A stretch of 64,000 nucleotides of DNA from Methylomonas rhizoryzae. Its GTDB lineage: Bacteria; Pseudomonadota; Gammaproteobacteria; Methylococcales; Methylomonadaceae. Within the stretch, counting starts at the first letter, position 1; every line of letters starts with the position of its first letter. The position numbers were made by a program, and so were the translations under genes. The notes below the pieces were generated by a model that saw only the letters and a program-made list of their open reading frames with translations, made no database searches and had not been told where the DNA came from. Location of the stretch: positions 2,976,001 through 3,040,000 of the forward strand of contig NZ_CP043929.1 in NCBI RefSeq assembly GCF_008632455.1. The letters run 5' to 3'. Positions 33,476 to 42,625 of this stretch are shown piece by piece.

Positions 33476-34969
33476 TTAAAATAAGTCCACTTCGCCGTCG
33501 TTTCTACTCACGCCGGATTCGAACTGCTTTTTTTCCTCCACGATTCTATCCAGCAGCGTGGCCACTTCCAAACTACTCAGCTCGATAGCCCGGAAGTTTT
33601 CGACGATTTCAGCCTGCAGTTGTAGCGAAGTTTGCCAATTTTTGGACAATTTTTCGACCGCGGAAAACATGTTTTCGTGGGTCTTTTTATGTGGGGCATC
33701 GATTTTGACATAGGACGGCAAATGTCCGTATTGGCTGGCCCCGACGCCGGTGTGATACCAAATGCCCAACTTGCAATGAAAGTGATCGACCATCACCGTT
33801 TCGGCCGCGCTGGAATGCGCCCCCATTTCCATGGCCCGGTAGCCTTGCTGTACGTAAATCATCTGATTGACCTTGGCTAAAGCCACTTCGCCCACCATTT
33901 GCGTGTAGGCGACTTTCCCGTAGGTATCCAATACGATCCCGCTGACTTGGTGAATGTTTTTTTCGAATTCGCTCACCGCAACTTTGGACTCTTCGGTCAT
34001 ATCGGCCATACCGACGGTACCCTCTACAATTTCGGTACTGACGACGCTAAAACGTGCCATCGCGTTGTGAATTTGCCCGGTGGCCTGCTTGGTGTTTTCG
34101 GCAAGACGGCGTACCTCATCGGCCACTACAGCGAACCCACGACCGTGTTCGCCGGCGCGTGCCGCTTCGATAGCCGCGTTAAGCGCTAATAAATTGGTTT
34201 GTTCGGCGATTTTGGCAATCAAGGTGGTAACTTCGCTAATGTCTTTGCTACTTTGCCTTAACGCCAGCGAAGAGGATTTTAACGATTCCATGGTGTCGAT
34301 GATCTTAGTCAACTTTTGGATCACGCTACCCAACGCCACACCGCTTTTAGACACGATGTCGGCGGCGGTTTGATTGGTGGTTTCCACCTGCCGCATTTGA
34401 GTGGTGATGATCGATAAATCTCGTTCCGTACGCTGCAAGCTGGATAATAGATTCTCGGTTTTCATTTGCCCTAACTGCGCAAACAAACTTTCCTGCATTT
34501 TTCCACGGGCATCCGATTCTATCGTTCTTAACGACGCATCGATGTAACGCAGATTCTCGGCGAATGCGCCTTTCATCCCGAGATATTGAGGCTTGCGGTA
34601 ATACTGCTGCCGTTCGGTGGCCGCAAAACAACTGGCGGTCTCGCGCATATAGGTTTCCACTTGGTCTAAGGCGGTATTGAAATTCCAAGCCAGCCGGGCC
34701 AAATCGGCATCCGGCGGCACGTGACTTATCCGGTATTCCAGCTTACCCTTGGCAATGCCGTTGGCTAAGGTGAATAAGGATTTGATCAAGTTCAATTCCA
34801 AGCGGGTTTGGCGTTGGAAACCGGCATAAGCCAGCAACGCCAAACAGAGCGGGATAAATTGCCAAGCATTGATTTCGTATCGGTAAGCAGCCGCGCCGGT
34901 TTGCACGACTAGCAAACCCAAGCAAATTCTTATGGTATTTTGGCTGTTAAAGCGTAAGTATGTATTCAC
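33476..34969 (-). CDS. Methyl-accepting chemotaxis protein with C-terminal CZB domain
   Basis: A 497-residue chemoreceptor. Two membrane helices (~residues 12-45) with almost no periplasmic loop, a HAMP-like stretch, the signalling hairpin tip IAEQTNLLALNAAIEAARAGEHGRGFAVVADEVR, and a C-terminal chemoreceptor zinc-binding domain with CKLGIWYHTG and further histidines (SYVKIDAPHKKTHENM). The longer frame begins inside the PAS gene; GTG at 34969 is preferred because GGCAAGG precedes it and the membrane anchor follows. It overlaps the PAS gene by 23 bp and together they resemble a split Aer receptor. Confidence 0.9.
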   Translation of the reverse strand: MNTYLRFNSQNTIRICLGLLVVQTGAAAYRYEINAWQFIPLCLALLAYAGFQRQTRLELNLIKSLFTLANGIAKGKLEYRISHVPPDADLARLAWNFNTALDQVETYMRETASCFAATERQQYYRKPQYLGMKGAFAENLRYIDASLRTIESDARGKMQESLFAQLGQMKTENLLSSLQRTERDLSIITTQMRQVETTNQTAADIVSKSGVALGSVIQKLTKIIDTMESLKSSSLALRQSSKDISEVTTLIAKIAEQTNLLALNAAIEAARAGEHGRGFAVVADEVRRLAENTKQATGQIHNAMARFSVVSTEIVEGTVGMADMTEESKVAVSEFEKNIHQVSGIVLDTYGKVAYTQMVGEVALAKVNQMIYVQQGYRAMEMGAHSSAAETVMVDHFHCKLGIWYHTGVGASQYGHLPSYVKIDAPHKKTHENMFSAVEKLSKNWQTSLQLQAEIVENFRAIELSSLEVATLLDRIVEEKKQFESGVSRNDGEVDLF

Positions 34970-35468
34970 GATAATCCTTGCCTTCAGCTTCCAAAGCTGC
35001 TTGCAACACAGCATTTCCGGCGGCGATTGCATCCAGTCGACCTGCATGTTGTTCTGCGGCCAGCATTGCGAGGTACAAGGGTTCGATATTGGCAATCTTG
35101 GCGTTAAGCGGTTTGCGCCGTACTGAAAAATAACCGATGATTTCCTGACTATTTGGCTTAAATGTGGGAGTTACCGTAGCTAACACCCAGTAGTAAGAAC
35201 CGTCTTTGGACATGTTTTTAACATAGCCGATGAATTCTTCGCCGTTGCGTATGGTTTGCCAGAGCAACGCGAAAATAGTGCGCGGCATGTCCGGATGCCT
35301 GATGACGTTATGCTGTTGCCCCAACAACTCCGCTTCGGTGTAACCGGAAAACTCGATAAATACCGGATTGCAATAGGTTAACCGACCGACTGCATCGGTT
35401 TTGCTGACGATAAAATCCTCTTCGCGTAGCACCAGCTCGTGCGAATTGGGCAAGGCCTTGTTGCTCAT
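34947..35468 (-). CDS. Aer-type PAS sensor protein
   Basis: A 173-residue soluble protein that is almost entirely one PAS domain of the Aer type: DFIVSKTDAVGRLTYCNPVFIEFSGY, then ELLGQQHNVIRHPDMPRTIFALLW and GYVKNMSKDGSYYWVLATVTP. In Aer this domain binds FAD and senses redox state. A helical tail (~residues 125-173) could dock on the membrane receptor encoded next, with which it overlaps by 23 bp. FAD binding is inferred from family similarity only. First gene of the pair. Confidence 0.9.
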   Translation of the reverse strand: MSNKALPNSHELVLREEDFIVSKTDAVGRLTYCNPVFIEFSGYTEAELLGQQHNVIRHPDMPRTIFALLWQTIRNGEEFIGYVKNMSKDGSYYWVLATVTPTFKPNSQEIIGYFSVRRKPLNAKIANIEPLYLAMLAAEQHAGRLDAIAAGNAVLQAALEAEGKDYREYILTL

Positions 35469-35646
35469 AAACCTCCCAAGACAGTCAACCCGTCGAATTG
35501 ACCCGGTAAAAGCTAAGTACCTCGCATACCCTATCTTTTTGCCCGCAACGCTAGGTACATATCGGTAGAAATAGTAGCCTAATTTCCACAGGCCGCCGGG
35601 CTGATACGTGCGTTAGAGTTGAGGCGCGGGACGGCTTGGGAGCGCT

Positions 35647-36648
35647 TTAGCCGCCGGCAAGCAGCTGCCGGGCCAACGCTATTACTTGATCGGGCTCTAT
35701 TAAGCCGATGGAAAAATCGTTTTTATCCAGTTTGAAAGGATTTACTTTAGAGGGGGATTTCAACACCCGGTTGATGCGAGTTTGGTAAACGCGGCTCACC
35801 GGGGTAGGCCCGAACAGAGTCAGCGACGGCCGATTCAAGCCCCAAGCCATGTGGGTAGGTCCGGTATCGTTGCCTATCACTAAATCGGCTCGCGCGATTG
35901 CCGCTTTTAAGTCGTTCAAATTCAGGCTTGGCAACACGCGCGCGCCGCTACGCTCGGCCAGCCAACCGGCCGTCTTTTCTTCCTCCGGGTTGCCTCTGAC
36001 GATCAATATGTTGGCATCGCTCAAGCCGGCGATCACGCTTAAAAACCGTTCGGGCGGATAATTGCGGCTAGGCCAGGTCGAACCAACGACCAGCAACACA
36101 TTGACTCTAAATTTATCGAAATAGCCGGTTAAATCGACGCTAGCGGGCTCGAAAAACAAAAACGGCTGTTTGTCGATGATTTGCTGCGGCGAGATATCCA
36201 GACCGAACAAGGCGCCTATCACTTTGACATTACGGTCTATGGTGTTGGCGTCGTAAGGGCAAGCGACATGTTGCCGATACAAGCTAGCCGCCCATGCTTC
36301 CCTGATCGAGCGGCTATCGAATCCGATACAGTTAGCCGACAGCCAGCGGGCAACGATGGCGGATTTAATCAGACCTTGGGCGTCTATGACCCAATCGTAG
36401 CGATGCTCGCGGTAGGCATTGAGGGTGCGCAATTCGGCAAAGAAACCCGATTTATCGCGCTTTAACGCTTTTAAATTGACCGGCAAGATGCGGTTGATCT
36501 GCGGGTTGTTGGCCGGCAAGCAGGCAAAACGATGTTCAACCAGCCAGTCGATTTCGGTGTCCGGGTAGGTCGCTTTGACAAATTGCAAGGCCACCATCGC
36601 GTGTACGATGTCGCCTAACGCCGACAGTTTAACGATCGCCACTTTCAT
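35647..36648 (-). CDS. waaC: Lipopolysaccharide heptosyltransferase I
   Basis: A 333-residue GT9 glycosyltransferase that adds the first heptose to Kdo2-lipid A. The N-terminal MKVAIVKLSALGDIVHAMVAL (here in two parts) and the EIDWLVEHRFACLP segment are WaaC-typical; the C-terminal nucleotide-sugar domain has NDTGPTHMAWGLNRPSLTLFGPT. Located 3 bp after waaF, in the likely operon ilvE-waaF-waaC. It acts at the cytoplasmic face of the inner membrane. Confidence 0.92.
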   Translation of the reverse strand: MKVAIVKLSALGDIVHAMVALQFVKATYPDTEIDWLVEHRFACLPANNPQINRILPVNLKALKRDKSGFFAELRTLNAYREHRYDWVIDAQGLIKSAIVARWLSANCIGFDSRSIREAWAASLYRQHVACPYDANTIDRNVKVIGALFGLDISPQQIIDKQPFLFFEPASVDLTGYFDKFRVNVLLVVGSTWPSRNYPPERFLSVIAGLSDANILIVRGNPEEEKTAGWLAERSGARVLPSLNLNDLKAAIARADLVIGNDTGPTHMAWGLNRPSLTLFGPTPVSRVYQTRINRVLKSPSKVNPFKLDKNDFSIGLIEPDQVIALARQLLAGG

Positions 36649-36651
36649 GCA

Positions 36652-37659
36652 TTAGGCGTCCATGGCTTGAAGGACCTGATCGGGCGAAATTTCGGTCAAA
36701 CAATGGGTATGACCTAGCGGACATTCCCGCCTGAAACAGGGCGAGCATTCCAAGCCTAAGCGGACGATCCGTGCGGCAGGATGCAACGGCGGGGTAAAAC
36801 CGGGATCGGATGAACCGTACAGCGCTACCAGTTTTTTATCTAAAGCCGCGGCAACGTGCATCAAGCCGGAATCATTGCTAACCACAACGTCGGCTAACGA
36901 CATCAAATCGACGGCGTCCGCTAAACTGGTTTTTCCCGCGAAATTGCTGAACGACTGCCCGGACAATGCATTGATTTTTCCGGCAATCGCCGCATCCTTT
37001 TCCGAACCGAACAGCCAGACTTGCCAGCCGCGCGCCGCCAAGCACCGGCCTAATTGGGCAAAATGCTCGACCGGCCAACGCTTGGCCGGCCCGTATTCGG
37101 CGCCCGGACAAAGCGCCACGACAGGATTGCCGATATCGACGGCATATTTTGTTGCGGCGGCTTGTTTTTGCTCGGCGCTGACAACTAGTTTAGGTTGCGG
37201 GCAGGCAGGAGGACCGGCTTGAGGCTTTTCCAGCCCCAAGGTTACAAATCGTTGTACCGTTTGCGGCAAATGCTGTCTGTCTAAACGTCTAACATCGTTT
37301 AACAAGCCATAGCGCCATTCGCCAAAGAAACCGGTCCGGCGGTCTATCTCGGCAAAAAAAGGCAGCAGTGCGGATTTCCACGAATTAGGCAGCACCAGCG
37401 CACGCCCGTATTGTCCGCGTAGCGCCCGGCCCAATCGCCATCGTTCCGCCAGACCGAATCGGCCGTGGCCGACCGGCATCGCGATGCCCCGTCGCACTTC
37501 CGGCATACGTTGCAGCAAAGGCAAAGACCAGCCCGGTGCCAGCACGTCTATCGTACAAGCGGGATAGTGTTGTTTGAGGGTAATGAATAGGCTTTGCGCC
37601 ATCACCATGTCGCCGACCCAAGACGGGCCGACGATCAAGAAGTTTTCAGCGGACAGCAC
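36652..37659 (-). CDS. waaF: Lipopolysaccharide heptosyltransferase II
   Basis: A 335-residue GT9 enzyme that adds the second core heptose. The start NFLIVGPSWVGDMVMAQSLF and the DVLAPGWSLPLLQRMPEV region are diagnostic, as is SNDSGLMHVAAALDKKLVALYGSSDP and the Cys-rich tail CSPCFRRECPLGHTHC. It lies between ilvE (3 bp gap) and waaC (3 bp gap). Confidence 0.94.
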   Translation of the reverse strand: MLSAENFLIVGPSWVGDMVMAQSLFITLKQHYPACTIDVLAPGWSLPLLQRMPEVRRGIAMPVGHGRFGLAERWRLGRALRGQYGRALVLPNSWKSALLPFFAEIDRRTGFFGEWRYGLLNDVRRLDRQHLPQTVQRFVTLGLEKPQAGPPACPQPKLVVSAEQKQAAATKYAVDIGNPVVALCPGAEYGPAKRWPVEHFAQLGRCLAARGWQVWLFGSEKDAAIAGKINALSGQSFSNFAGKTSLADAVDLMSLADVVVSNDSGLMHVAAALDKKLVALYGSSDPGFTPPLHPAARIVRLGLECSPCFRRECPLGHTHCLTEISPDQVLQAMDA

Positions 37660-37662
37660 AAC

Positions 37663-38589
37663 TTAGGAGACTAAGGTGAGCCATTCCCTGTGGTCGGCGC
37701 GGCGACCGTGTACATAATCGAAATACAAGCTTTGCAGTTTTTCGGTAATCGGCCCGCGGCTGCCCGAACCTATGTCCCGATTGTCGTATTGGCGAATCGG
37801 AGTAACCTCGGCGGCTGAACCGGTAAAAAAGGCTTCGTCGGCTACGTATACCTCGTCCCTGGTAATCCGTTTTTCTATCACCTCGTAGCCTTGTTCGCGG
37901 GCGATGGTGATCAAGGTGTCGCGGGTGATTCCTTCCAGCGCCGAAGTCGTTTCCGGCGTATACAGTTTGCCGTTTCGGACAATGAACAGGTTCTCGCCAC
38001 TACCCTCGGCGCAAAAGCCCTCGTGATCCAACAGCAGCGCTTCGTCGTAACCGGTAGACAGGGCTTCCTGCAGAGCCAGGATCGAATTAATGTAATTGCC
38101 GTTGGCCTTGGCTTTGCACATCGTGCTGTTGACATGGTTGCGGGTGTAGGACGAAGTGCGGATACGGATACCCTTCTCCATGTTTTCCGCACCCAGGTAA
38201 GCGCCCCAAGTCCAGGCCGCAACCATCACGTGCACTTTCAGATTGTCGGCGCGCAATCCCATGCCTTCGGAGCCGAAGAACACCATGCTGCGGATATAAG
38301 CGCTGTCTAAAGCATTTTTGGCAACCGCATCCCGATGGGCTTGATTGATTTCCTGCTTGGAAAACGGCATTTTCATATTCATGATATGCGCGGATCGATA
38401 CAAACGGTCGGTATGTTCCGCCAGTTTGAAAATCGCCGTACCCGCGTCGGTTTTGTATGCGCGCAATCCTTCGAACACACCGCAACCGTAATGCAGGGTG
38501 TGGGTCAGAACGTGAACTTTAGCATCGCGCCAAGCCACCCATTCCCCATCCAGCCAAATCCAACCGTCTCTATCATCCATCGTTATCAT
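37663..38589 (-). CDS. ilvE: Branched-chain amino acid aminotransferase
   Basis: A 308-residue class IV PLP enzyme for the last step of Val, Leu and Ile synthesis. It shows WLDGEWVAWRDAKVHVLTH, LHYGCGVFEGLRAY, the PLP lysine in KAKANGNYINS and the phosphate-binding CAEGSGENLF. The open frame runs to 38745, inside the Hsp70 gene, but the family N-terminus begins at the ATGs at 38589 or 38580; AGG lies eight bases before the first. It precedes waaF by 3 bp, an arrangement without obvious metabolic link. Confidence 0.94.
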   Translation of the reverse strand: MITMDDRDGWIWLDGEWVAWRDAKVHVLTHTLHYGCGVFEGLRAYKTDAGTAIFKLAEHTDRLYRSAHIMNMKMPFSKQEINQAHRDAVAKNALDSAYIRSMVFFGSEGMGLRADNLKVHVMVAAWTWGAYLGAENMEKGIRIRTSSYTRNHVNSTMCKAKANGNYINSILALQEALSTGYDEALLLDHEGFCAEGSGENLFIVRNGKLYTPETTSALEGITRDTLITIAREQGYEVIEKRITRDEVYVADEAFFTGSAAEVTPIRQYDNRDIGSGSRGPITEKLQSLYFDYVHGRRADHREWLTLVS

Positions 38590-38704
38590 CTTTTTAAACC
38601 TGCACAATTCTTTTAGTGTGTTGTCGGAAAATCGGCCCGTGCCGTTACGGCGAATTGTACACCAGAGCCCGGTCCGCCTGTAGGCGCAATCAGTCGTAGC
38701 GTCG

Positions 38705-40555
38705 TTAAACCGTTTCGCTCTCTCCGGCCCTGACGTCGAATTCAATTTTCCAACGTTTACCGTCGCGATGCGACACGGCTTTCAATTCCAGAGTACCCAC
38801 TTCTGTAACCGCCGAGGATAAATAGACAGGCACGATCTCGCCGGGTGCACGGCCTTCCTCGGGCAAGGTAATCTCGATTTCGTCCAATTCTTCCAATGCA
38901 TCGTCGGCCCACGTCTCCAGCCGGATACCGGCGACGTCCTCCCGTCGGGTTTTAGAACCGAAAAATCGAAATCGCACCGGTTCGCCGATAATCAAACCGA
39001 ACTCCTCGCCCGGCAGAGCTTGTTCGCTACCTTCTTCCATACCGAACGGCGCGATACATAGCGCTTCGAGCTCCGGCGCTAGGCCCGGTACGGCCGGCAT
39101 CGCGCTTTCCACCCCTACGTAATAAGCGGCGGCGGTACCGCCTTTAATTCTGACGCCTTTGCCTTTACGCACGAAACCGTAATAAGCCGCACCGCGCGCG
39201 ACCGCTAGATCCAGATCGGCCCCCGGTAGCAAGCGCGCTTCGCCTGCCTGCTCGCTTAACAACCAGCCATTCAAAATTTCCAGCAATCGTTCGGCCAACA
39301 CACCGGCTTTCAACACCCCACCGTTGAACAAGATTGCTGTCGGATGCAGAAAACTCGCTCGTTCGTGGTTAGACATACCGGAAAAACTGCCGGTTGCCTC
39401 CTTCTGTTTCGTCAAAAACGCCGCCAGATGACGCGTGATTCCGGCATCTTGCGCATAAGGCAAACCGACCGAGCGCAAGCCGCTACGCGGCCTGACGACA
39501 GGCTTTTCGCCGACTGACGTTTTCGGCAGAAACCCCTCAACTAACACGCGATTTAACTCGTCGCGGGTCAACTCGGTACGCAAAGTGCCGCCGATCAGTG
39601 AGGATCCGCGACCGGCTACCACCAACGGCATACCGGTTAAATCCGGCTGGTTAAATAACTTTTCTTTGGCTTCGCGGCAACCGTGGGTTAACGCCTGAAT
39701 TTGCCAATTTTCCAGACGCTTGCCGCTGTCTTGTTCCAATTTGGCTTTAACGGTATAGGCCAAAGCCAAGTCCATGTTATCGCCACCCAATAGAATGTGA
39801 TCGCCGACCGCAATCCTGTTAAGTTGCAAATTTCCGTCTTGCTCGGTCACTGCAATCAGCGACAAGTCGGTAGTCCCACCGCCAATATCGACGACTAAAA
39901 TCACGTCGCCGACTTTGACGTGATTGCGCCAATCGCCTTCGCTCTTCTCTATCCAGCTATACAGCGCCGCTTGAGGTTCTTCCAACAATACGGCTTGCCC
40001 TAACCCGACTGCTCTAGCGGCTTCCACCGTCAACTCGCGCGCCGCCGGATCGAAGGACGCCGGTACGGTAATGGTCAAATCTTGCTGCTCTAGGCGAAAG
40101 TCCGGAAACTTGTCGTTCCACGCATCCCGCATGTGCTGCAAATACGCTTTGCTGGCGTCGAATGGCGAAATCCGTTGCACGTCTTCCGGCGCATCGGCCG
40201 GCAAAATCGCTTGCTTGCAATCCACTCCCGCGTGGCATAGCCAACTCTTGGCACTCGCTACCAAACGAATTGGGGTCCTGCTACCCATATTGCGGGCGAT
40301 TTCGCCGACCAACAATTCAGGAGAAGCCGACCACGGCAAGGCCGTCGCGCCTTCGGTGATTTCGGCGCTATGCGGCAAATAGGTAAACGAAGGAAGTTGA
40401 AACTTATCCTCGATAACGCCGGGATTCGTCAACTGGGGTATGGCCAGCACTTCCAGCACGATTTGATCGTCGGGACAATGCAAATCGACATACGATAGAA
40501 CGCAATGAGTGGTACCTAAGTCGATTCCGACCGCATAACGGTTCAATTCGCTCAT
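38705..40555 (-). CDS. Hsp70-family chaperone-like ATPase
   Basis: A 616-residue Hsp70 relative distinct from DnaK. The phosphate-binding motifs GIDLGTTHCVLSYV and VVDIGGGTTDLSLI, and the adenosine-binding TAILFNGGVLKAG region, are intact, so it should bind ATP. After about residue 490 there is a beta-rich substrate-binding-like domain, but the helical lid and the C-terminal EEVD-like tail of DnaK are absent. It overlaps the DUF2760 gene by ATGA and the two are a recurrent pair in proteobacteria. Client proteins are unknown. Confidence 0.88.
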   Translation of the reverse strand: MSELNRYAVGIDLGTTHCVLSYVDLHCPDDQIVLEVLAIPQLTNPGVIEDKFQLPSFTYLPHSAEITEGATALPWSASPELLVGEIARNMGSRTPIRLVASAKSWLCHAGVDCKQAILPADAPEDVQRISPFDASKAYLQHMRDAWNDKFPDFRLEQQDLTITVPASFDPAARELTVEAARAVGLGQAVLLEEPQAALYSWIEKSEGDWRNHVKVGDVILVVDIGGGTTDLSLIAVTEQDGNLQLNRIAVGDHILLGGDNMDLALAYTVKAKLEQDSGKRLENWQIQALTHGCREAKEKLFNQPDLTGMPLVVAGRGSSLIGGTLRTELTRDELNRVLVEGFLPKTSVGEKPVVRPRSGLRSVGLPYAQDAGITRHLAAFLTKQKEATGSFSGMSNHERASFLHPTAILFNGGVLKAGVLAERLLEILNGWLLSEQAGEARLLPGADLDLAVARGAAYYGFVRKGKGVRIKGGTAAAYYVGVESAMPAVPGLAPELEALCIAPFGMEEGSEQALPGEEFGLIIGEPVRFRFFGSKTRREDVAGIRLETWADDALEELDEIEITLPEEGRAPGEIVPVYLSSAVTEVGTLELKAVSHRDGKRWKIEFDVRAGESETV

Positions 40556-41208
40556 AGCTCGACCTCCGCCGGCGCAATAATTTTGGCGTTATGACCTGCC
40601 GTCAGTTTCGGCAAACGCAAATCGCTGACTTGCCAACCTTTATGCACCAGCATACCGCTGAACGGCGCCTCGCCCACTATATTCCCGGTCAATCGGTAAC
40701 TCGCGGCGTCAAAACCTTTAGGCAAGGTCACTCTACTGCCTTCCGCATCGCTACTCACCGGTATAATGCTGAAATGCTCTTTTATCGTTTTGTGACAGCC
40801 TTGATGCACTACGCGCGCAGCAGCGCCAATATCGGCATCGGAATAGGCGCTGACGTCTTCGTGAATAAAGTCGATGAAACGGGCTTCTTGCTGCAATAAA
40901 CCCAAAAGCTGCAAGGCGGCATCCGGGGTCGCCTCTTTTAATACGACGGGTTCCGGTGCCGGCGCCTGCACGATTTTTTCAACCTCCACTATTTTTTCGA
41001 CGATTTTTATTTCGGGTTCCGGCGCTACTGCGGGCACGTTTTGAAGCACCCGGGGTTCGGCTTTGCGACAGCGGCGCATTCCCAGTATTACCGAAGTCAA
41101 CACGATAATTAGCAGCAAGGCCAACGCCAAAACCGTTCCAGCCAAGCAAACATGCCATAGGTCAAAAGTGGTGGGGCGTAACGATAAGTCAATGGTATAA
41201 ATATTCAT
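40552..41208 (-). CDS. DUF2760 membrane protein, partner of Hsp70-like protein
   Basis: About 218 residues from the ATG at 41208 (an earlier in-frame start at 41244 adds 12). A membrane helix (LALALLLIIVLTSVILGM) is followed by a Pro/Glu/Val-rich linker and the DUF2760 domain, LLQQEARFIDFIHEDVSAYSDADIGAAA, RVVHQGC and GWQVSDLRLPKL. The domain should lie in the cytoplasm if the N-terminus is outside. It is upstream of the Hsp70-like gene and overlaps it by four bases. Function unknown; it may tether the chaperone to the membrane. Confidence 0.85.
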   Translation of the reverse strand: MNIYTIDLSLRPTTFDLWHVCLAGTVLALALLLIIVLTSVILGMRRCRKAEPRVLQNVPAVAPEPEIKIVEKIVEVEKIVQAPAPEPVVLKEATPDAALQLLGLLQQEARFIDFIHEDVSAYSDADIGAAARVVHQGCHKTIKEHFSIIPVSSDAEGSRVTLPKGFDAASYRLTGNIVGEAPFSGMLVHKGWQVSDLRLPKLTAGHNAKIIAPAEVEL

Positions 41209-41400
41209 TAGAAATTGATTACTTGAAATCCGGGACGAAAGCAAACGGCTTGACTCGCTTCATTTTGGTTCGCGTAGCAAACCCAGCTAGCAAAAGTAAA
41301 TACTTTCCAGTAAACGCTTGGTTATTAGTTATTAGATGGAGATTTGCGCTGAACAGGACCAACCCTGCCCCAATCGATGTCCGCGCACCTAGCCTATGGC

Positions 41401-41784
41401 TTACGAGGCACCCGCTTTTCTGGCCGCTTCTAAATACATTAACTCTTGCAACAAATTACGAGTGACTTCAATTCGCAACTTTTTTAAATGCCTGTCAGCA
41501 ATAACAGGCGGAACCTCGGCATCCGTGTAAATTTTACGCATTTCTCCCAGTGTAGGTTCGCATTGACGGATAATAACATCGGTTGCGTTCCTACTCTCCA
41601 GGCCCATGTTCTGCGGCTGCCGCATTGCTTCAACTACGCATTTTTTATAACCGTATTGAGCTTGTTGAATTTTTTCGATGACTGCATCGCTTAGACTCGT
41701 AGCGTTCCACTCCTGCTGGCTTTCTTCAGCTGCAGCGGCAACCTGAGCCAGGGAGACTAACAAGAAAAAACATATAGTTTTCAT
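41401..41784 (-). CDS. Small exported protein, unknown
   Basis: A 127-residue protein with a clear signal peptide (TICFFLLVSLAQVAAAAEE, cleavage near residue 19) and a helical mature part with two cysteines (KKCVVEAM and IRQCEPTLGEM) that could form a disulfide. Not recognised. It is separated from DUF2760 by ~190 bp without genes and from the next gene upstream by ~90 bp. Confidence 0.7.
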   Translation of the reverse strand: MKTICFFLLVSLAQVAAAAEESQQEWNATSLSDAVIEKIQQAQYGYKKCVVEAMRQPQNMGLESRNATDVIIRQCEPTLGEMRKIYTDAEVPPVIADRHLKKLRIEVTRNLLQELMYLEAARKAGAS

Positions 41785-41876
41785 AAAACTATCCTCTATT
41801 GAAAAGAACCGATAACAAATTTTACGCGAAACGTTATTGACTGGACAGTGCGAAAAATTGGGCTAGCGTCGAACAG

Positions 41877-42587
41877 TCAATTGTTTCCGGTCGTCTGAAT
41901 GTTAAACACCGGCATTGCCTCGTCTCGCCACGAAAGGTGAACGTAAGGCTTTATCGATGCAAGCGAAAACTGAAGCGATTTGATCTTCAGAAAGCAAGCC
42001 CAACCGATTTCGACCGCCCCCATCCTTTTATGGGACGAAAGTGAGACAGGATTAAATGCGGAAATACGGCTAATCGAACACTTGTATCCCTCAGAGCAAA
42101 GTCTAAAACTAGCCTCATCCCACAGTTTCAAAAAAGCCGGGGAGAATCGGTATTTAGGATCTACATAGACATCGAAATCCCATACCGCCGTATTTGGCAA
42201 TCGATAGCGGCAGCGAAATTCGTCTTCCTTATATTCGGTGGAAACAAACCATAGACATCCGCAGAACTCTTGCAGCTTAAACACAGCCAAACACTTCGCT
42301 CCTTGTTGATACCTATCTTTGATAACCTCCACAGGCCTAGGACACGGATGGCTAGGCACCGAATCGCTGGTTATTTCTACGATATCAAAAGACTTCCCCT
42401 TCCCTTCCGGTAGTAATGGAGCATTATTAAGCCGTTGCGAAACGAAATAATACTTGTCGAAATCAACAACATTTGACAGGCTACAAACGATACGCTTGAA
42501 TGCGTAAAGCAAAGTATCGACGAGACCGATTTGTGAAACCCAATGACACAGCTTCGCTTGCCAGATGCGGATAGGATGTGAGCTCAT
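41877..42587 (-). CDS. GNAT-like acyltransferase of the glycan cluster
   Basis: A 236-residue protein whose C-terminal two thirds resemble a GNAT fold: an acceptor strand region (CLAVFKLQEFCGCLWFVS), DFDVYVDPKYRFSPAFLKLWDEA as the core helix, and SAFNPVSLSSHKRMGAVEIG, which matches the N..S...H.R.G acetyl-CoA end motif of GNAT enzymes near exopolysaccharide clusters. It is divergent from the TPR protein gene with a 38-bp gap. Substrate unknown. Confidence 0.6.
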   Translation of the reverse strand: MSSHPIRIWQAKLCHWVSQIGLVDTLLYAFKRIVCSLSNVVDFDKYYFVSQRLNNAPLLPEGKGKSFDIVEITSDSVPSHPCPRPVEVIKDRYQQGAKCLAVFKLQEFCGCLWFVSTEYKEDEFRCRYRLPNTAVWDFDVYVDPKYRFSPAFLKLWDEASFRLCSEGYKCSISRISAFNPVSLSSHKRMGAVEIGWACFLKIKSLQFSLASIKPYVHLSWRDEAMPVFNIQTTGNN

Positions 42588-42625
42588 AGACTAGAAAATT
42601 AGTTGAATACACTCAGTGAACAATC

